A DNA stretch of 8,396 nucleotides. Origin: Tardiphaga sp. (GTDB lineage Bacteria; Pseudomonadota; Alphaproteobacteria; Rhizobiales; Xanthobacteraceae). Below are positions 5,644 through 8,396 of the stretch, in pieces (within the stretch, counting starts at the first letter, position 1; each line of letters opens with the position of its first letter). The position numbers were made by a program, and so were the translations under genes. The stretch lies in assembly GCA_014377915.1 (NCBI GenBank), contig JACMOT010000257.1, forward strand, positions 1-8,396, read 5' to 3'. Below the pieces are notes generated by a model. It was not told the DNA's origin, ran no database searches, and was given only the letters and a program-made list of their open reading frames with translations.

Positions 5644-6999
5644 TTATTTGAGGTCGAGCGAGGCGAGCAGGCGGTCGATCAAGGCTTGCGAAACGCCCTG
5701 ATAGGCCATCGGCTCGAACAGTCTTGTGATGGTCGCGGCATCGAGCTGCGCGGTGATTTTCGGATCGTTGCTCAGCACGTCGCGCAGATGCTGCCGGCTG
5801 GCGACCGCCTGCCTTGTCGCAGCCTCGACGAGGTGGTGGGCATCGCTCTTGCCGAGCTTTTCGGCCAGCGCGAAGGTGACGGCCTCGGCCATGATCAGGC
5901 CGTGGGTCGCGTCGAGATTGAGCTTCATCCTGATGGCATCGACTTCCAGCCCTTCGGCGATGTCGACGATCGCGGCAAGCGCGCCGGAGGTGACCAGCAG
6001 CAGAGTCGGCAGTGTCGGCCATTCCGCGTGCCAGGGGCCGGCGCTGCGTTCGTGCTCCTGCACCTGCGCGGCGAAGATGGTCGCCGGGAGGTCCGGCGCC
6101 ATGGGGGCCGCCGACAGCGCGACCGCGGCCGCGACCGGATTGCGCTTGTGCGGCATGGTCGAGGAGCCGCCGCGGCCTTCACCTGAGGGTTCGAAGGCTT
6201 CGGCGACGTCGGTCTGCATCAGCAGCGACACGTCGCGCGCGATCTTGCCGCAGCTGCCGCACAGGATTGCCAGCACCGAGGCCACTTCCGCGATGCGGTC
6301 GCGGTGGGTGTGCCACGGCGCTTCGGGGAGCGGCAGATCGAGCTCCCGGGCCAGATTTTCCGCGACGACGAGCCCGTGCTCGCCGAGCGCGGCGAGCGTG
6401 CCGGCGGCGCCGCCAAACTGCAGCGCCAGCCCCTCGGCGCGCAGCCGCTGCAAGCGCTGCTTCGAGCGGTGCTGCGCCGCGGCATATTCCGCCAGCTTGA
6501 GGCCGAACGGCATCGGCAGCGCGTGCTGCAGCCAGGTGCGCGCGACCACCGCGGTCTGCCGGTGTTGTTGTGCCAGTTTGGCAAAGCCGGCGATGGCGCG
6601 GTCGAGATCGCCGAGCAGCGCGTCGATCGCAGCGCGCAGGCCGAGCATGGTGGCGCTGTCGATGACGTCCTGGCTGGTGGCGCCCCAATGCACGTAGCGC
6701 GCGGCGTCCTTGTCGGACTTCGCCACCGCCGCGGTGAGTGCCTTGACCAGCGGAATGGCCAGATTGCCGGAGCGAATCGCGGCCTCGGCCAGTTGGTTCA
6801 GGTCGAACGATTCGGCGCGGCAGGCCGCCGCGATGGCGGTCACGGCGCTGGCGGGGATCACGCCGGTGGTGGCTTCGGCGCGCGCCAGGGCAGCCTCGAA
6901 GTCCAGCATATGCTGCAGGCAGGCCATATCGTCGCAGATCGCGCGCATCGCGGTACTCGACAGCAACGGCGCCAGCAGGGGAGAAAGAAATGTGCTCAT
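5644..6999 (-). CDS. pcaB: 3-Carboxy-cis,cis-muconate cycloisomerase PcaB
   Basis: Converts 3-carboxy-cis,cis-muconate to 4-carboxymuconolactone, the step after protocatechuate 3,4-dioxygenase; a homotetrameric cytoplasmic enzyme of the fumarase/argininosuccinate lyase superfamily. The 451-residue protein has the superfamily signature SSTMPHKRNP (279-288), an HWGATSQD segment (104-111) and the THRDRIAEVA block (231-240), all in the expected order. The N-terminus MSTFLSPLLAPLLSSTAMR is typical of PcaB. The frame is open upstream to 7380, which would add 127 residues, but that extension is unlike the family and runs into the start of coxG. I therefore place the ATG at 6999, with AGG about 9 nt upstream. 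First gene of a pcaB-pcaD-pcaC cluster and divergent from coxG across 184 bp. The dioxygenase genes pcaGH, often adjacent, are absent. Confidence 0.95.
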   Translation of the reverse strand: MSTFLSPLLAPLLSSTAMRAICDDMACLQHMLDFEAALARAEATTGVIPASAVTAIAAACRAESFDLNQLAEAAIRSGNLAIPLVKALTAAVAKSDKDAARYVHWGATSQDVIDSATMLGLRAAIDALLGDLDRAIAGFAKLAQQHRQTAVVARTWLQHALPMPFGLKLAEYAAAQHRSKQRLQRLRAEGLALQFGGAAGTLAALGEHGLVVAENLARELDLPLPEAPWHTHRDRIAEVASVLAILCGSCGKIARDVSLLMQTDVAEAFEPSGEGRGGSSTMPHKRNPVAAAVALSAAPMAPDLPATIFAAQVQEHERSAGPWHAEWPTLPTLLLVTSGALAAIVDIAEGLEVDAIRMKLNLDATHGLIMAEAVTFALAEKLGKSDAHHLVEAATRQAVASRQHLRDVLSNDPKITAQLDAATITRLFEPMAYQGVSQALIDRLLASLDLK

Positions 7000-7126
7000 C
7001 GGCGCGGACCTAACCATTCCCGGCGGAGTCTGCCAATCCCCTCCGGCATCAACGCTTTGTTGCGCTGCGAACGCATCGCCTCTACCCGTCCGCGGCCCTT
7101 TCCTTTGCGCCGCCCGTGCTTTACTT

Positions 7127-7183
7127 GGGATTGTCGCGGTCGTTTCGGGGCCGCGATTTCCAGACAATTCAGGAGACAATCCC
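7127..7183 (+). promoter_or_regulatory. coxG leader inverted repeat enclosing the ribosome binding site
   Basis: Perfect 9-bp inverted repeat gggattgtc (7127-7135) and gacaatccc (7175-7183), with a nested tcgcgg/ccgcga pair (7134-7139 and 7151-7156). A direct repeat of gacaat occurs at 7163 and 7175. The right arm lies between the AGGAG ribosome binding site (7171-7175) and the coxG ATG. If the transcript begins upstream of 7127, the stem would occlude the start region; as DNA, it could be an operator between the divergent pcaB and coxG. I found no clear -35/-10 pair or PcaQ-type box in 7000-7183. Confidence 0.35.
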
Positions 7184-7630
7184 ATGGCCATGACGATGAA
7201 CGGCGAAGTCCAACTCGCAGCGCCGCGCGAAGTGGTGTGGGAGAAGCTCAACGACCCCGCGGTGTTGAAGGCCTGCATTCCCGGCTGCGAAGAACTCGAG
7301 ACCACCGAGGATGGCGGCTTCCGTGCCACCGCCAAGATCAAGGTCGGCCCGGTGTCGGCGCGCTTCAAGGGCAAGGTCACCCTCAGCGAACTGGATCCGC
7401 CGAACGGCTACAAGATCTCCGGCGAAGGCGAGGGCGGCGTCGCCGGCTTCGCCAAGGGTGGCGCGGTGGTCGGGCTCACCGACAAGGATGATGGCACGCT
7501 GCTCACTTATAATGTCGAGGCCCAGATCGGCGGCAAACTGGCCCAGCTCGGCCAGCGCCTGATCAACGGTTCGGCGAAGAAGATCGCCGACGAGTTCTTT
7601 GCCAATTTTGCCAAGGCTGTTCAGGGCTGA
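7184..7630 (+). CDS. coxG: CoxG-like SRPBCC protein (CO dehydrogenase subunit G family)
   Basis: 148-residue START/SRPBCC-fold protein of the CoxG family. Family features are MNGEVQLAAPREVVWEKLND (5-24), the PAVLKACIPGCEELE segment (25-39), KIKVGPVSARFKGKV (51-65) and a Gly-rich stretch EGEGGVAGFAKGGAVV (81-96). The C-terminal helix GGKLAQLGQRLINGSAKKIADEFF (117-139) also fits. CoxG proteins accompany CO dehydrogenase; they have been linked to its membrane attachment and, in mycobacteria, to carrying quinone from the membrane to the enzyme. This one stops right after the domain and has no hydrophobic C-terminal anchor, so a soluble shuttle role is more likely than an anchor (inference). The ATG at 7184 has AGGAG 8 nt upstream; the longer open frame before it overlaps pcaB and is rejected. 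Followed by coxS after 278 bp. Confidence 0.88.
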   Translation: MAMTMNGEVQLAAPREVVWEKLNDPAVLKACIPGCEELETTEDGGFRATAKIKVGPVSARFKGKVTLSELDPPNGYKISGEGEGGVAGFAKGGAVVGLTDKDDGTLLTYNVEAQIGGKLAQLGQRLINGSAKKIADEFFANFAKAVQG

Positions 7631-7639
7631 GGCATCGTT

Positions 7640-7785
7640 CCCCGGATGCTGCGCAGCGCGGCGCGCTTGCGCGGTGGTGCGCTGCTAGGCCGGGGTCCCG
7701 GTGGCTTACGTAGAAATCGGGATCCCGGACGCGCAGCGGCGTGAAGAACGCCGCGGCGCGTCCGGGACACGGCGCCTTCGGCGCC
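7640..7785. repeat. Composite palindromic repeat between coxG and coxS
   Basis: Three adjacent hairpins. The first (7640-7695) has outer ccccgg/ccgggg and inner gcagcgc (7653-7659) against gcgctgc (7679-7685). The second (7723-7767) is nearly perfect: tcccggacgcgc pairs with gcgcgtccggga over 12 bp, then after one mismatch gcggcgt pairs with acgccgc around a 5-nt loop. The third is ggcgcc-ttc-ggcgcc (7771-7785). The pattern ccccggatgctgcgcagcgc ... ccgggg ... cgcgtccgggacac matches my memory of a very common intergenic repeat in Bradyrhizobium; no second copy is in this window. It could also act as a transcription terminator or RNA stabiliser for coxG, although no T run follows. Confidence 0.65.
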
Positions 7786-7791
7786 TGACAC

Positions 7792-7834
7792 ATGGCTAGC
7801 CATCCCCCGGCGAGGTTGCTCATTGCCGGGATGG
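7792..7834 (+). repeat. Perfect 12-bp palindrome and bulged hairpin before coxS
   Basis: atggctagccat (7792-7803) is a perfect 12-bp palindrome. Overlapping it, ccatcccccggc (7800-7811) pairs with gccgggatgg (7825-7834), with a two-base bulge and a 13-nt loop. The hairpin ends 74 bp before the coxS ATG. It may be the right end of the composite repeat or part of the coxS control region; I cannot decide. Confidence 0.45.
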
Positions 7835-7908
7835 GCCATATCATGCGTTTGGAATGATTTTAATGACCGCGCGGCCACGCGATGGCAGCCCGGACCAAGA
7901 GAGTGCAT

Positions 7909-8394
7909 ATGGCCAAAATCTCGATGATCGTGAACGGCAATCCCGTCACCGGCAATATCGACCCGCGCACGCTGCTGGTGCAGTTTCTGCGTGAGAACCT
8001 GCGCCTGACCGGGACCCATGTCGGCTGCGATACCTCGCAATGCGGCGCCTGCGTCGTGCATCTCGACGGCAAGGCCGTGAAATCCTGCACCACGCTGGCC
8101 GTGATGGCCGATGGCCATGAGGTCAAGACCATCGAGGGTCTGGCCGCCGACGGCGCGCCGCTGCATCCGATGCAGGAAGCGTTTCGCGAGCACCATGGCC
8201 TGCAGTGCGGGTTCTGCACCCCCGGCATGATCATGACCGCGGTCGATCTCGTGCACCGCAAGGGCCATGATCTCAGCGACCACGCCATCCGCGAAGAACT
8301 CGAAGGCAATCTCTGCCGCTGCACCGGCTATCAGAACATCGTTCAATCGATCGCGGCCGGCGCCAAGGCGATGGCGAAATCGGACCTCGCGTAA
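7909..8394 (+). CDS. coxS: CO dehydrogenase-type small subunit CoxS (2Fe-2S protein)
   Basis: 161-residue iron-sulfur subunit of a molybdenum hydroxylase; it passes electrons from the Mo site of the large subunit towards FAD in the medium subunit. All eight cluster ligands are present: Cys40, Cys45, Cys48 and Cys60 in the ferredoxin-like N-terminal domain ([17 protein letters not shown]), and Cys100, Cys103, Cys135 and Cys137 in the helical C-terminal domain ([22 protein letters not shown]). The sequence [21 protein letters not shown] and the CDTSQCGAC motif resemble CoxS more closely than xanthine dehydrogenase subunits; other hydroxylases of the family remain possible until the large subunit is seen. 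The ATG at 7909 matches family starts and follows purine-rich AAGAGAG; an in-frame ATG at 7882 would add nine residues. The stop is 2 bp from the window end, so coxL and coxM are expected just beyond. Confidence 0.93.
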   Translation: MAKISMIVNGNPVTGNIDPRTLLVQFLRENLRLTGTHVGCDTSQCGACVVHLDGKAVKSCTTLAVMADGHEVKTIEGLAADGAPLHPMQEAFREHHGLQCGFCTPGMIMTAVDLVHRKGHDLSDHAIREELEGNLCRCTGYQNIVQSIAAGAKAMAKSDLA

Positions 8395-8396
8395 CG

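Noticed and set aside
7000..7380. 127-residue N-terminal extension of PcaB
   Set aside because: It would overlap coxG on the other strand, and the translation does not look like the lyase superfamily N-terminus.
6304..7491. 395-codon plus-strand frame across pcaB and coxG
   Set aside because: It crosses the divergent intergenic region and runs out of frame through coxG; it is antisense to the conserved pcaB.
7833..7846. Possible sigma-54 promoter upstream of coxS (GG-N10-GC)
   Set aside because: Only the invariant GG and GC and a flanking T or two match; the remainder of TGGCACG-N4-TTGCW is poor, so it is within chance expectation.
7621..8346. 241-codon minus-strand frame opposite coxS
   Set aside because: CoxS on the plus strand has all eight cluster cysteines; the antisense translation shows nothing recognisable.
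1..8396. tRNA, rRNA, CRISPR array, insertion sequence or phage genes
   Set aside because: None seen on either strand; the repeats present are short hairpin elements without spacers, transposase or target-site duplications that I could identify.

Overview
This GC-rich window reads like chromosomal DNA of an alphaproteobacterium of the Bradyrhizobium/Rhodopseudomonas group. The grounds are codon use strongly biased to G/C at third positions, protein sequences typical of that family, and hairpin-rich dispersed intergenic repeats of a kind I remember from those genomes. No database search was possible, so the genus is an inference.

Layout. (1) Positions 1-3387, minus strand: a branched-chain amino acid type (HAAT/Liv) ABC transporter in the order livH, livM, livG, livF. 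livF runs off the left edge. No substrate-binding protein gene is present. (2) Positions 3388-3838: a 451-bp non-coding stretch with a perfect 9-bp dyad with an 11-nt spacer close to livH, a hairpin cluster ending in a T run, and a second palindrome. (3) Positions 3839-4372, plus strand: an unrecognised four-helix membrane protein whose end overlaps the end of pcaC. (4) Positions 4345-6999, minus strand: pcaB, pcaD, pcaC, three consecutive steps of the protocatechuate branch of the beta-ketoadipate pathway (3-carboxymuconate to 3-oxoadipate). The ring-cleaving dioxygenase pcaGH and the CoA-transfer/thiolase genes are not here. (5) Positions 7184-8394, plus strand: a short coxG-like SRPBCC gene and coxS, the 2Fe-2S subunit of an aerobic CO dehydrogenase family molybdenum hydroxylase. 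They are separated by a block of palindromic repeats. The large and medium subunits are expected beyond the right edge.

How it fits together. This is catabolic and energy-gaining metabolism of a soil or plant-associated generalist: solute uptake, degradation of lignin-derived aromatics, and CO (or related) oxidation. All the genes belong to known families, and I did not find a clearly new system. The more unusual material is between the genes: two copies of one roughly 82-92 bp hairpin repeat, each placed between two same-direction genes of an operon (livG/livF and pcaD/pcaC); a LysR-type-looking operator upstream of livH; and structured DNA around coxG.
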